Origin: Cryobacterium roopkundense
GTDB lineage: Bacteria; Actinomycetota; Actinomycetes; Actinomycetales; Microbacteriaceae
DNA length: 64,000 bases
Assembly: GCF_014200405.1 (NCBI RefSeq)
Contig: NZ_JACHBQ010000001.1
Span: 3,162,001 to 3,226,000, forward strand
Reading direction: 5' to 3'
The notes below the pieces were generated by a model. It saw nothing but the letters and a program-made list of their open reading frames with translations, made no database searches and was not told the DNA's origin. Shown here in pieces: positions 1-7,440 of the stretch (positions are counted from its first letter, which is position 1; the number at the start of each line of letters is the position of its first letter). The position numbers and the translations under genes were made by a program.

Positions 1-2
1 GC

Positions 3-263
3 GTCATACCGGGGTGCACGGTAGCGGCGGCGTGGTGCGAAGTGCATCACATCATCCCGTGGCAACACCACGGAAAGACAGACATAGACAACGGAACTTT
101 GCTCTGCTGGTACCACCACGCCACCATCGACACCTCCGGGTGGGAGATACGCATGGTGCGAGGCCGACCCGAGGTGCGAGGCCCCGTGCTGTGGGACCCC
201 ACCCGCACCTGGCGTCCCGCCGCCACCCACCGGGCCAATACGGCCAGCTCCGCATCGGGCTAG
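3..263 (+). CDS. HNH endonuclease, C-terminal fragment (5' end outside window)
   Basis: The frame is open from the window edge to a TAG at 261-263. The visible part carries the core of an HNH nuclease: a VHHIIPW box followed by NGTLLCWYHHATID, with the paired histidines that bind metal. This arrangement is typical of the C-terminus of the DUF222/13E12-repeat HNH proteins, which occur in many copies in actinobacterial genomes. Role unknown; these proteins are often considered mobile or selfish. The start lies upstream of the window, so length and N-terminal domain cannot be judged. A dispersed intergenic repeat begins about 28 bp after the stop. Confidence 0.8.
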   Translation, partial: VIPGCTVAAAWCEVHHIIPWQHHGKTDIDNGTLLCWYHHATIDTSGWEIRMVRGRPEVRGPVLWDPTRTWRPAATHRANTASSASG

Positions 264-290
264 AAGTGTGCCCGGTGCAGGATTGCAGGG

Positions 291-346
291 TTGGCTCACG
301 CGGTCTCGAGACGCTCGTGCCTCGCTCCTCGACCAGCGGTAGGGGG
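291..346. repeat. Dispersed intergenic repeat, copy 1
   Basis: A stretch reading GGTCTCGAGACGCTCG, then CCTCGCTCCTCGACCAGCGG. Related copies occur at about 1236, 32454, 36601, 38401 and 38819. It lies between the HNH fragment and the SDR gene. Confidence 0.7.
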
Positions 347-429
347 CAGACATCAGACATCAGATCTCGCGATAGGGTTGCAGAACGGGTCGACACAGAG
401 GTTGACGCGTGAAAACACAAGGAGTCGCC

Positions 430-1206
430 ATGACCAGCGCACCGAACTTTCCCGCCGACCGCACCGTTGTTCTCACCGGAGCCGCCTCCGAACGCGGGAT
501 CGGGCGCAGCACCGCCGACAAGCTCGCCTCCCTGGGCTGGAGCGTCGCCATCGTGGACATCGACGCCGACGCGGCCCGCACTGCGGCATCCGCTATCGAA
601 AGCGCCCGCGGAATTCGCGCCATCGGCGTGGGCGCCGACGTGTCCGACAAAGCTTCCGTCGACGCGGCCATCGGCGAGATCGAAGCCACGATGCCTCCCA
701 TCGTGGGCCTGGTGAACCTTGCCGGCATCAGCTCCCCCACCGAGTTCATGAGCGAAACCGTGGAAGCCTGGGACCGCGTGTTCGCCATCAACATGCGCGG
801 CTCCTTCCTGGTGTCGCAGCGGGTTCTCGGCGGCATGATCGACCGCAAGCTCGGCCGCATCGTGAGCATCTCCTCGGTGTCGGCCCAGCGCGGCGGCGGC
901 ACCTACTCGAAGGTGGCCTACAGCGCCTCCAAGGCCGCCATCATCGGCTTCACCCGCGCGCTAGCCCGTGAAATGGGCGAACACAACATCACGGTGAACG
1001 CCGTGGCGCCCGGACCCATCGACACCGACATCATGGGCGGCACCCTCACCGACGAGCGCAAGAGCGAAATGTCGGCCGACATTCTGATGGGCCGAGTGGG
1101 CACCCGCGACGACGTGGCCGCACTGATCTCCTTCCTGCTGAGCGCCGACGCCGGCTACATCACAGCCGCCACCTACGACATCAACGGCGGGCTGCAGGTT
1201 TCGTAA
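430..1206 (+). CDS. Short-chain dehydrogenase/reductase
   Basis: A 258-residue classical SDR, the usual length. It shows the N-terminal nucleotide-binding glycine motif (TGAASERGIG, residues about 14-23), the NLAG variant of the NNAG motif, the catalytic serine in the SISSVS stretch and the YSASK active-site pair, followed by the PG motif after strand 6. The ATG at 430 was chosen because AAGGAG sits 5 nt upstream; an in-frame start at 409 lacks such a site. Substrate cannot be read from sequence. The neighbouring gntP and deoR genes suggest oxidation or reduction of a sugar acid or polyol, but this is inference. Confidence 0.85.
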   Translation: MTSAPNFPADRTVVLTGAASERGIGRSTADKLASLGWSVAIVDIDADAARTAASAIESARGIRAIGVGADVSDKASVDAAIGEIEATMPPIVGLVNLAGISSPTEFMSETVEAWDRVFAINMRGSFLVSQRVLGGMIDRKLGRIVSISSVSAQRGGGTYSKVAYSASKAAIIGFTRALAREMGEHNITVNAVAPGPIDTDIMGGTLTDERKSEMSADILMGRVGTRDDVAALISFLLSADAGYITAATYDINGGLQVS

Positions 1207-1235
1207 CCCGTGTGGCCGTGGCGTCGGTCTCGCAC

Positions 1236-1337
1236 GTTGGCTCACGAGGTCTCGACACGCTCGCAAGCTCGCTGCTCGACCGGCGGGACGCTCGACCAGC
1301 GGGACGCTCGACCAGCGGGACGCTCGACCGGCGGGAC
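1236..1337. repeat. Dispersed repeat copy 2 with 16-bp tandem array
   Basis: Begins like copy 1 (GGCTCACGAGGTCTCGACACG) and runs into nearly four tandem units of 16 bp, CGACC(A/G)GCGGGACGCT, from 1277 to about 1336. It fills the convergent gap between the SDR and DeoR genes, so it may double as a transcription-end structure. Confidence 0.7.
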
Positions 1338-2138
1338 TTACCCGGTCGAGATCACATCGACCCCCTCTGCTCGGTACAGGTTGAGAACGAGGTCGTCGAC
1401 CTCGTTGGTCACGAGTGTCCACCCTGCGGGCAGGGGCGCCCACGCGGGCACCGAGCCGCGGTGCAGCTTGGTGGCGTCGGCGAGCACCACGGTGCGGCGG
1501 GAACGCCGCGCGGCCGTCTCCTTCACGTGGGCCTCGGGTAGCGTGGGCTCCCCCACGCCGTCGGCGGGGTCGACAGCGTCGACGCCGAGAAACGCCACGT
1601 CCACCATGTAACGCCCGAGGGCGAAGTCGGCGAGCGGACCCTCGAGCCCGTGGCTCGTGCGCGCCACCTTGCCGCCGGTCACGATCACCTCGATGCCGGG
1701 TGACGACGCCAGAAACGTGGCGGCGTCCAAGGAGCGGGTGAGCACGGTGATGCCCTCCCGCCCCCACAGATGGCGGGCCAGCTCGCCGCAGGTCGACCCG
1801 GCGTCAAGAAAAATGGTAGCCCCGGCCGGAATGAGCTCCGCGGCGCGCGCCGCGATGGCCGCCTTCGCGGGATGCTCCACGGTGACGCGTTCGCTCAGCT
1901 CGCGTTCCTGAAACGGCGCCGCCGCGCTCGCTCCCCCGTAACTGCGCGTGATCGCGCCGATCGCGCTGAGGTGCGCCAGGTCACGGCGCACCGTCGAGCT
2001 TGAGATGCCGAGGGTGGCCGCCAGCCCGTCGACGCCGGAGGATCCGGTGCGCAGCAGTTCGAGCAACCGCTCGTGCCGGGCGAGGGTGCCGCGGCGATAG
2101 TCGGTGGCGGCATCCGCTTTACTCACCCTGGCCGTCAT
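1338..2138 (-). CDS. DeoR-family transcriptional regulator
   Basis: 266 residues, the family's normal length. The N-terminal winged helix-turn-helix (residues about 20-75) contains the DeoR signature around STVRRDLAHLSAIG, with the conserved RRDL of the recognition helix. The C-terminal sugar-phosphate sensing domain shows the expected FLDAGST and VVLADATK motifs. These proteins usually repress sugar-catabolic operons and release DNA on binding a phosphorylated sugar. The gene starts 3 nt after the gntP stop, so both are probably co-transcribed and the regulator likely controls the permease and perhaps the convergent SDR. Confidence 0.88.
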   Translation of the reverse strand: MTARVSKADAATDYRRGTLARHERLLELLRTGSSGVDGLAATLGISSSTVRRDLAHLSAIGAITRSYGGASAAAPFQERELSERVTVEHPAKAAIAARAAELIPAGATIFLDAGSTCGELARHLWGREGITVLTRSLDAATFLASSPGIEVIVTGGKVARTSHGLEGPLADFALGRYMVDVAFLGVDAVDPADGVGEPTLPEAHVKETAARRSRRTVVLADATKLHRGSVPAWAPLPAGWTLVTNEVDDLVLNLYRAEGVDVISTG

Positions 2139-2141
2139 GGG

Positions 2142-3632
2142 TCAGCCGATCACCGCGTTGGCCAGGAACAACAGCGGGATGGAGCCGGCCCAGATGGCCG
2201 TGGTCATGCCCGACCAGCCCTTGAGTGCTGCCGTGCCCTCGAGGCCGGTGAACGTGGTGACCACCCAGAAGTAGGAGTCGTTGAAGTAGCTGAAGATCAT
2301 CGAGCCCGCGGTGCAGGCGAGCACAGCCACGACGGGGTCGATGCCGAGGGTGATCACGAGCGGGGCCGAGACGGCGGCCGCAGTAATCATGGCGACGGTA
2401 CCGGAGCCCTGCGCGATACGCACGACGGTGGCGATGATGAACGGAATCAGGAAGGCGGGCAGGCTGGTAGACGCGATCGCTTCGGCGAGGGCATCGCCCA
2501 CACCGCTCGTGCGCAGTACCTGGCCGAGCGCGCCGCCCGCTCCCGTGATGAGCAGAATGAGGCCAGCGGATGCCGCGGCCTCGGCCAGCCAGCCGTTCAC
2601 TTTGCTGCGTGGGGTCCAGCGGGGCAGCAGAACGTAGACGGCGAGGAGCATGCCGAGCATGAGGGCGATCACCGGGTTGCCGATGAACGCCAGCGGCACG
2701 ACCCAGTCGCTCGGCACGTAGTCGCCGGTGAGGGCGCCCTGCGCGCTCTTGTCGATGGCGGTGCCCACTGTGTTGAGCAGGATCAGCAGCAGGGGAACGG
2801 CGAGCGGAAGCGAGGCGACGAGGCCGTTGACCCGGTGCGGCTTGGCACCGGACGGCGGGGTGCCGAGGTCGTGCTCGCCGGCGGCCGGGTCGGTAGCGTG
2901 CTCGGCGGCATCCGCTTCTCGTTCGAGCGTTGCCGTGGCGGTGCGGCTGGTGCCGTGCACCTGCTGGGTGAGGTCGGTGGTGCCGTAGACGGCTTCGCGC
3001 ACGCTCTCGGTGACGGAGGACTCGAGCTTGGGGCCGACCCATTTGGCGTAGAGCACCACGATGGGGAGCAGGAGAACCGTGAAGATTCCGCCGCCGAGGA
3101 TGACCAGGCCGAGGTCGGCGCCGAGGATTCCGGCGACGGCGAGCGGGCCGGGGGTGGGCGGCACGAGGTGGTGGGTGAGGGTCATGCCGGCGCCGAGGGC
3201 GAGGGCGATGGTGACGTAACCTCCGCGCTTGACGCGGGCGATGGAGCGGGCGAGGGGATTCATAATCACGTAGCCGGCGTCGCAGAACACGGGAACGGAG
3301 ACGAGGGCGCCGACGCTGCCCATGGCCCAGGGCTCGCGGCCCTTGCCGAAGAGCTTGAGGAAGGACTGGGCGAGGGACTTGGCCGCGCCGGAGACTTCGA
3401 GCACTTTTCCGATGCCTACACCAAGGCCGATCACGATGCCGATCGAGGCGAGGGTGTTACCGAACCCGGTGGTGATGGCGGTGATGATTTCGAGGGCGGG
3501 CTGGCCGGCCACGAATCCGGTCACGAGGGCGGCCGCGAGCAGGGCGGCGAAGGCATCGAGTCGGGTGCGTAGAACAAGGACGATGATCGTCGCTATCCCG
3601 AGCACCAGAGCGGCAATAAGTCGTATATCCAC
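2142..3632 (-). CDS. GntP-family gluconate/sugar-acid:H+ symporter
   Basis: About 496 residues with 12-14 hydrophobic segments. Family hallmarks include GIGKVLEVSGAA, the loop with PVFCDAGYVI, and HHLVPPTPGP. The family imports gluconate or related hydroxy acids with protons across the cytoplasmic membrane. A TTG at 3656 opens the frame, but the GTG at 3632 has AGGAAG 8 nt upstream and directly precedes the first membrane helix, so it is the preferred start. A hydrophilic, charged insert (roughly residues 225-275) separates two membrane blocks. Followed 3 nt later by deoR. Confidence 0.85.
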   Translation of the reverse strand: MDIRLIAALVLGIATIIVLVLRTRLDAFAALLAAALVTGFVAGQPALEIITAITTGFGNTLASIGIVIGLGVGIGKVLEVSGAAKSLAQSFLKLFGKGREPWAMGSVGALVSVPVFCDAGYVIMNPLARSIARVKRGGYVTIALALGAGMTLTHHLVPPTPGPLAVAGILGADLGLVILGGGIFTVLLLPIVVLYAKWVGPKLESSVTESVREAVYGTTDLTQQVHGTSRTATATLEREADAAEHATDPAAGEHDLGTPPSGAKPHRVNGLVASLPLAVPLLLILLNTVGTAIDKSAQGALTGDYVPSDWVVPLAFIGNPVIALMLGMLLAVYVLLPRWTPRSKVNGWLAEAAASAGLILLITGAGGALGQVLRTSGVGDALAEAIASTSLPAFLIPFIIATVVRIAQGSGTVAMITAAAVSAPLVITLGIDPVVAVLACTAGSMIFSYFNDSYFWVVTTFTGLEGTAALKGWSGMTTAIWAGSIPLLFLANAVIG

Positions 3633-3930
3633 AGTGATATCTTCCTGGCTGGTCAAGGCCCGAGCAGCGGTGCTGGAGCCTCCTCAGTATGACTGCTGAA
3701 CTTGCGCAAAGCAATCATGTTGGTGCGGTTTGATGCGCATGTAGTGCAGGTGGCGTGAAAAGGTGTGCAACTTGGCGGGCGGGCCGGGGCGACGCCGCAC
3801 CGAAGCGGCGGATGCGGCTCGGCGGGATGGTCACCGGGGCGGAAGAATTCGACGACCCGCGCACCGGAGGTGAGAAACGAGCCGACATTCTGCGGGGAGT
3901 GTTCGAGGCCAGGAGCGGCGCCGGTGACCC
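3633..3930. other. Intergenic region between the gntP promoter side and the biosynthetic cluster
   Basis: About 300 bp without a supportable gene. It must hold the promoter of the minus-strand gntP-deoR pair and the 3' end of the PPTase operon. A TTGCGCAA palindrome near 3700 is the only short motif noted. Open frames crossing it have no recognisable domain and are codon-bias shadows. Confidence 0.5.
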
Positions 3931-4656
3931 TCAGCCGGATCCGGCACCGTTCGGAATCCAGGCGACAGCGAGGAGCAACCCGCTGCTCACCCGCCATCTG
4001 CCGTGGATCGCGGGCCACTGCTTCGCGGCGACCTCCGGGTGTGCAGTCGCGTCGATGCCACGCGGCCGTGGAGTCACGGTGAAGGAACCGTCGGTTCCGA
4101 TCCTGGCCTCGGCGTGCTGCATGCCGAGCCAGATGCGCGTGCACGGGAACCACGCCTTGAATGCTGCCTCCTTGGCGCAAAACAGTGCGAGCGTCACCGG
4201 AAGGTGCGCCGGCAACCGAGCCAGATGCGCTTGCTCGGACGGAGAGGTGAACGTGTTTCTGACTCCAGGCGACACCTTCCGACAGGGCTCGGCGTCGATC
4301 CCCAGGCCCGCAAAATGGCTCGCGCGCGCGACGATCGCCGCCCGGTATCCCGCCGTGTGCGTCAAACTGCCCACGATTCCGGTCGGCCACACGGGTTCGC
4401 CGGTGCGCGAACGCGGTATGGGCACCGGCGGTTCGCCCAACGTCACCAGGGCCGCTCGAGCGCAGTCCCGCGCCCGGATGGATTGCAGTCGGTTCGGCGA
4501 CACCTCCGGGCCAACGAGATGCGTCTCCTCTGGCAGCCGCCGGGCTGCCAGCCCGGTTGGCCGCTCATCGTCAGCGGTCGACTCCATCGCGACGGCACCC
4601 GCCGGCGCCAACGCCCCCACGATCCCGGCATTCGACCAGCAACGCACTGTCGTCAC
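3931..4656 (-). CDS. 4'-phosphopantetheinyl transferase (Sfp/EntD type)
   Basis: About 241 residues. It transfers phosphopantetheine from CoA to a serine of carrier proteins, and two such carriers (6963-7220 and 24038-24373) lie in the same cluster. Seen motifs: GSLTHTAGYRAA, then GIDAEP with the metal-binding Asp and Glu, then FCAKEAAFKAWFP with the second acidic site, all in family order and spacing. The GTG at 4656 overlaps the preceding stop (GTGA), giving translational coupling; no strong ribosome site is visible, so an in-frame GTG three codons later is possible. Last gene of the ACP-KASIII-SDR-DUF1772 operon. Confidence 0.9.
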   Translation of the reverse strand: MTTVRCWSNAGIVGALAPAGAVAMESTADDERPTGLAARRLPEETHLVGPEVSPNRLQSIRARDCARAALVTLGEPPVPIPRSRTGEPVWPTGIVGSLTHTAGYRAAIVARASHFAGLGIDAEPCRKVSPGVRNTFTSPSEQAHLARLPAHLPVTLALFCAKEAAFKAWFPCTRIWLGMQHAEARIGTDGSFTVTPRPRGIDATAHPEVAAKQWPAIHGRWRVSSGLLLAVAWIPNGAGSG

Positions 4657-5129
4657 GTGGCTGATACCAGCGCGAGACCCAGACTTGCCACGGCGGCCGT
4701 CGCCGTGACCGCGCGGACGCCGTTCCAGTGCGCCCACGACGTCTCGAACCCGCGGCGGGCATCCGCTGCGCCGCGAGGCACAGCCCCTTCGAGTCGAAGA
4801 TTCAGGGGGATGTTCTTCGCGAAGGTGATGACGAGCGTGGCGACGTAACACGCCAACGCGACAGCCGTCGCGGTGACGCTGCCCGCGCCGGTTGCGATGC
4901 CGATCACCAGGGCGCCTCCCGTGAAGAAGAAGGCGCCGAAGAAGGCTAGGGCAAAAAGCGGATTCTGGATCGACGTGTTGATCGAGACCATCGCCGACGT
5001 AAATGCCCGGTCGTCTACTCCGGACAGCCCGGGCATGACGCCGCACACAAATGCAAAGAACAAGCCTGCGATGAGCGCCGTTGTGACTGTGGCGAGAAGG
5101 AGGAGAATAACAACGGAGAACTCGGCCAT
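4653..5129 (-). CDS. DUF1772 / anthrone-oxygenase-like membrane protein
   Basis: 158 residues with four predicted membrane helices: an N-terminal one, an FALAFFGAFFF helix, one around YVATLVI and a C-terminal one. The NIPLNLRLE loop with conserved Asn and Trp (HWNGVRAVTA) matches the DUF1772 family, which includes small cofactor-free anthrone oxygenases; most bacterial members have no known function. The ATG at 5129 begins directly at the first helix; the frame could extend to 5234 but that part looks non-coding. The cluster holds a second member at 17473-18000. Confidence 0.75.
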   Translation of the reverse strand: MAEFSVVILLLLATVTTALIAGLFFAFVCGVMPGLSGVDDRAFTSAMVSINTSIQNPLFALAFFGAFFFTGGALVIGIATGAGSVTATAVALACYVATLVITFAKNIPLNLRLEGAVPRGAADARRGFETSWAHWNGVRAVTATAAVASLGLALVSAT

Positions 5130-5217
5130 GGCCACACTTTCACTGGGTAAACGGGATCGGGAGTGATCGCCACCGCGATCCGGCCGGACGGTTCGAGCGC
5201 CGTCCGGCCACGGTCGG

Positions 5218-5970
5218 TCAGGTGATTGACACACCGCCGTCGATGCTCACGACCTGACCCGTCATGTAATCCGTCTCCACGAAGAAGCCTACCGATCGTG
5301 CGATTTCGTCGGTCGTGCCGAATCGCCGCATCGGGCATTTCGCACGGATGCCGTCCTTCACCTTGTCGGGCAGCCCCTCGGTCATGTTCGTGATCATGAA
5401 ACCCGGGGACAGCGCGTTGACCGTGACTCCGCGCGCGGCACATTCCGCCGCGAGCGTGCGGGTCAGTCCGATCAATCCGGCCTTCGATGCCGAATACGCC
5501 GTCTGTCCCGGGGTCGCGATCAATGCCGACGGCGACACGATGTTGAGGATGCGTCCCCATCTCTGTGTGAGCATCGAGGGAAGACAGAGTCGGCTGATGT
5601 GGAAAGCTCCCAACAGATTCGTGTCGATCACGGAACGCCACTGCTCCGGATCCTGCATGGCCATGAGCGAATCATGCCGCACCCCGCCGTTGTTCACGAG
5701 AACGTCGACAGGGCCTAGGGCCTGCACAATCTCGTCGTGCAGACGGAAGGAATCCGCCCATGACGCAATGTCGCCGCTCACGACGACCGATTTGTTGGTG
5801 AGCAGCTCGGCGGTCTCGCGCGCTGCGGCCTCCGACGAGTTGTAATGCACCGCAACGCGGAAACCCAACGCGTCGAGCTGAATGGCGAGGGCACGCCCGA
5901 ATCCGCCGGAGCCGCCCGTCACAAGCGCGACGGGGCTCACTCGACGAGAGCCCCGCTCCCCTCCGCTCAT
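5218..5970 (-). CDS. 3-oxoacyl-ACP reductase-like SDR (FabG type)
   Basis: 250 residues. Rossmann motif TGGSGGFGRALA near the N-terminus, NNGG in place of NNAG, catalytic SPSALIA, and YSASKAG with the Tyr-Lys pair; the PGF motif and a C-terminal IDGGVS ending follow FabG. It probably reduces a beta-ketoacyl group on the carrier made by the neighbouring KAS III and ACP. The ATG at 5970 overlaps the KAS III stop (ATGA), so the two are translationally coupled. Confidence 0.85.
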   Translation of the reverse strand: MSGGERGSRRVSPVALVTGGSGGFGRALAIQLDALGFRVAVHYNSSEAAARETAELLTNKSVVVSGDIASWADSFRLHDEIVQALGPVDVLVNNGGVRHDSLMAMQDPEQWRSVIDTNLLGAFHISRLCLPSMLTQRWGRILNIVSPSALIATPGQTAYSASKAGLIGLTRTLAAECAARGVTVNALSPGFMITNMTEGLPDKVKDGIRAKCPMRRFGTTDEIARSVGFFVETDYMTGQVVSIDGGVSIT

Positions 5971-6959
5971 GCGGCCACCTTCGTTCCGCCCCAGCGCAAC
6001 AACATCGACGCCCAGGTCATGCCGGCGCCGAACCCCGCAAGAAGCACGACATCGCCCTCGGTCACCCGGCCTGATTCGATCGCCTCGGTGAGAGCGATTG
6101 GAATCGAGGCCGACGCCGTGTTGCCGTAGCGGTCGAGATTGGTGAACAGTTGCTCCTGCACCATGCCGGTGTGCTCAGCAATGGACTTGATGATGCGAAT
6201 GTTCGCCTGGTGCGGGATGACGACATCAATGTCGGCAACATCCACACCGGCGGAACTCAAGGTGCGCCGAACAGTGCCGATGGTGAGGCGCACGGCGTTG
6301 AGATAGATCTCATTTCCGTTGATCTGCGCGTAGTGCAGACCATCGCGCACGGTCTGCTCGCTGGTCGGCAGCCGGCTTCCTCCCGCCAGCACCTTGAGAC
6401 TGTTGGTGCGGCTGCCATCGGCGCCCATGTCCCAGCCCAGGAGCCACTCGTCCACCCCGGGGGTCAGCACCACGGCTCCCGCGCCATCGCCCACCAGGAT
6501 ACCGAGATCCCGGTCCTCCGGGTTCGTGGTCAGCGAATGCGTGTCACTGCCGATGATCAAGATAGGCCGCGGATCCATCCGCATCAGCGCCGCGGCCATG
6601 ATGAGCGCGTAGACGAATCCCGCGCACTCGGCATTCACGTCGTGCGCGCTTCCCGCGATCCCCAGTTCGTGATGAACAAAAGCAGACGTGGCCGGGGAAG
6701 GTTGCTCCGGAGTCGCCGTGGCGACGATCAAGTGAGCCACATCAGCACCGCTGAGGCCTGCCCGATCCAGGGCGGCCCGCCCGGCATCGGTCGCCAGCGA
6801 AGCGGTGGTCTGACCCGCTTCCACCCAGCGCCGTTCCCGAATTCCGCAGCGGCTCACGATCCAGTCCTCGTCCACCCCGAACTTGACGGCCAGTTCGGCG
6901 CTCGTCACAACCTTCTCCGGCAAGGCCGATCCCCAGCCCGCGATCTGAAACGTCGACAT
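5967..6959 (-). CDS. 3-oxoacyl-ACP synthase III-like ketosynthase
   Basis: 330 residues, full length for the FabH family. The triad is complete: Cys112 (NAECAGF), His250 (PHQANIRI) and Asn280 (RYGNTASASIP). Such enzymes start chains by condensing an acyl-CoA with malonyl-ACP, or transfer acyl groups in natural-product pathways. It begins 3 nt after the ACP stop and overlaps the SDR, so ACP, KAS III and SDR form one initiation module. Its placement in a SARP-linked cluster indicates secondary rather than primary fatty acid metabolism. Confidence 0.9.
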   Translation of the reverse strand: MSTFQIAGWGSALPEKVVTSAELAVKFGVDEDWIVSRCGIRERRWVEAGQTTASLATDAGRAALDRAGLSGADVAHLIVATATPEQPSPATSAFVHHELGIAGSAHDVNAECAGFVYALIMAAALMRMDPRPILIIGSDTHSLTTNPEDRDLGILVGDGAGAVVLTPGVDEWLLGWDMGADGSRTNSLKVLAGGSRLPTSEQTVRDGLHYAQINGNEIYLNAVRLTIGTVRRTLSSAGVDVADIDVVIPHQANIRIIKSIAEHTGMVQEQLFTNLDRYGNTASASIPIALTEAIESGRVTEGDVVLLAGFGAGMTWASMLLRWGGTKVAA

Positions 6960-6962
6960 GGC

Positions 6963-7220
6963 TCAGCCCACCGCGTCAGCGGTCACGAGCAGGGTGAGGC
7001 GCTCGTGCACGATACGAACTGTGAGCAGGCTGTCTTCGTTGTCGAACACATTCGCGTCGGCGCCGGCGTCAGGGTTCGCGGACTGGAAGCCGTACAACCA
7101 CTCCATCAAATCCATGGAATCGACGTCGGCAATGTCAGTCAGCGGAACGTCGGCATCGATGGTGAGCGCACCGGAGACGGCCTTCATCTGCTCGATGAGG
7201 TCTTCGAGGGATGGAATCAT
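6963..7220 (-). CDS. Acyl carrier protein
   Basis: 85 residues, acidic. The phosphopantetheine attachment site is Ser35 in VDSMDLMEWL. The ATG at 7220 has AGAGGA 8 nt upstream; longer frames lack one. The C-terminal third (around NEDSLLTVRIVHERLT) is less typical of fatty-acid ACPs, which suggests a dedicated carrier. First gene of the minus-strand operon, with a candidate SARP operator and -10 about 70 nt upstream. Confidence 0.85.
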   Translation of the reverse strand: MIPSLEDLIEQMKAVSGALTIDADVPLTDIADVDSMDLMEWLYGFQSANPDAGADANVFDNEDSLLTVRIVHERLTLLVTADAVG

Positions 7221-7293
7221 AATGTTTTCCTCTTCGTCTGTTAGCTGGCGGGCCGGAAAAGCCGGCCCTGGAAGTAGCCTCGCGGCCGGTAAC

Positions 7294-7325
7294 ACGGTAA
7301 GCCGGCCTGCGCAATCGCGACGCAA
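7294..7325 (-). promoter_or_regulatory. Candidate SARP operator and -10 for the ACP operon
   Basis: On the minus strand: TTGCG (7325-7321), six bases, TTGCG (7314-7310), ten bases, TACCGT (7299-7294) matching TANNNT. Direct repeats 11 bp apart at the -35 position are how SARP activators bind. The same spacing recurs upstream of the gene at 19165. Confidence 0.6.
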
Positions 7326-7355
7326 GTGAGCCTGTCGTTCGGCGACGGCACCCCC

Positions 7356-7386
7356 TTGCGGTTTGCTTGCGCCCCGGGGACACACT
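7356..7386 (+). promoter_or_regulatory. Candidate SARP operator for the monooxygenase operon
   Basis: TTGCG at 7356-7360 and again at 7367-7371 (11-bp step), followed by CACACT at 7381-7386 as a poor -10. With the site at 7310-7325 it forms an inverted pair in the divergent promoter between the ACP and monooxygenase operons. Confidence 0.5.
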
Positions 7387-7440
7387 GAAAACGGACCCGG
7401 TCGACCGATGACTCGCGTCTTCCCAACGAGAGGACTTCAC

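Noticed and set aside
2073..3572. 499-codon plus-strand frame opposite gntP
   Set aside because: Composition is Gly/Glu/Arg-rich without domains; it is the codon-bias shadow of the clear GntP permease.
2142..3656. TTG at 3656 as the gntP start
   Set aside because: GTG at 3632 has a good AGGAAG site at 8 nt and starts right before the first helix.
3653..4390. Minus-strand 245-codon frame covering the gap after the PPTase
   Set aside because: Arg/His-rich, no domain, and overlaps the PPTase in another frame.
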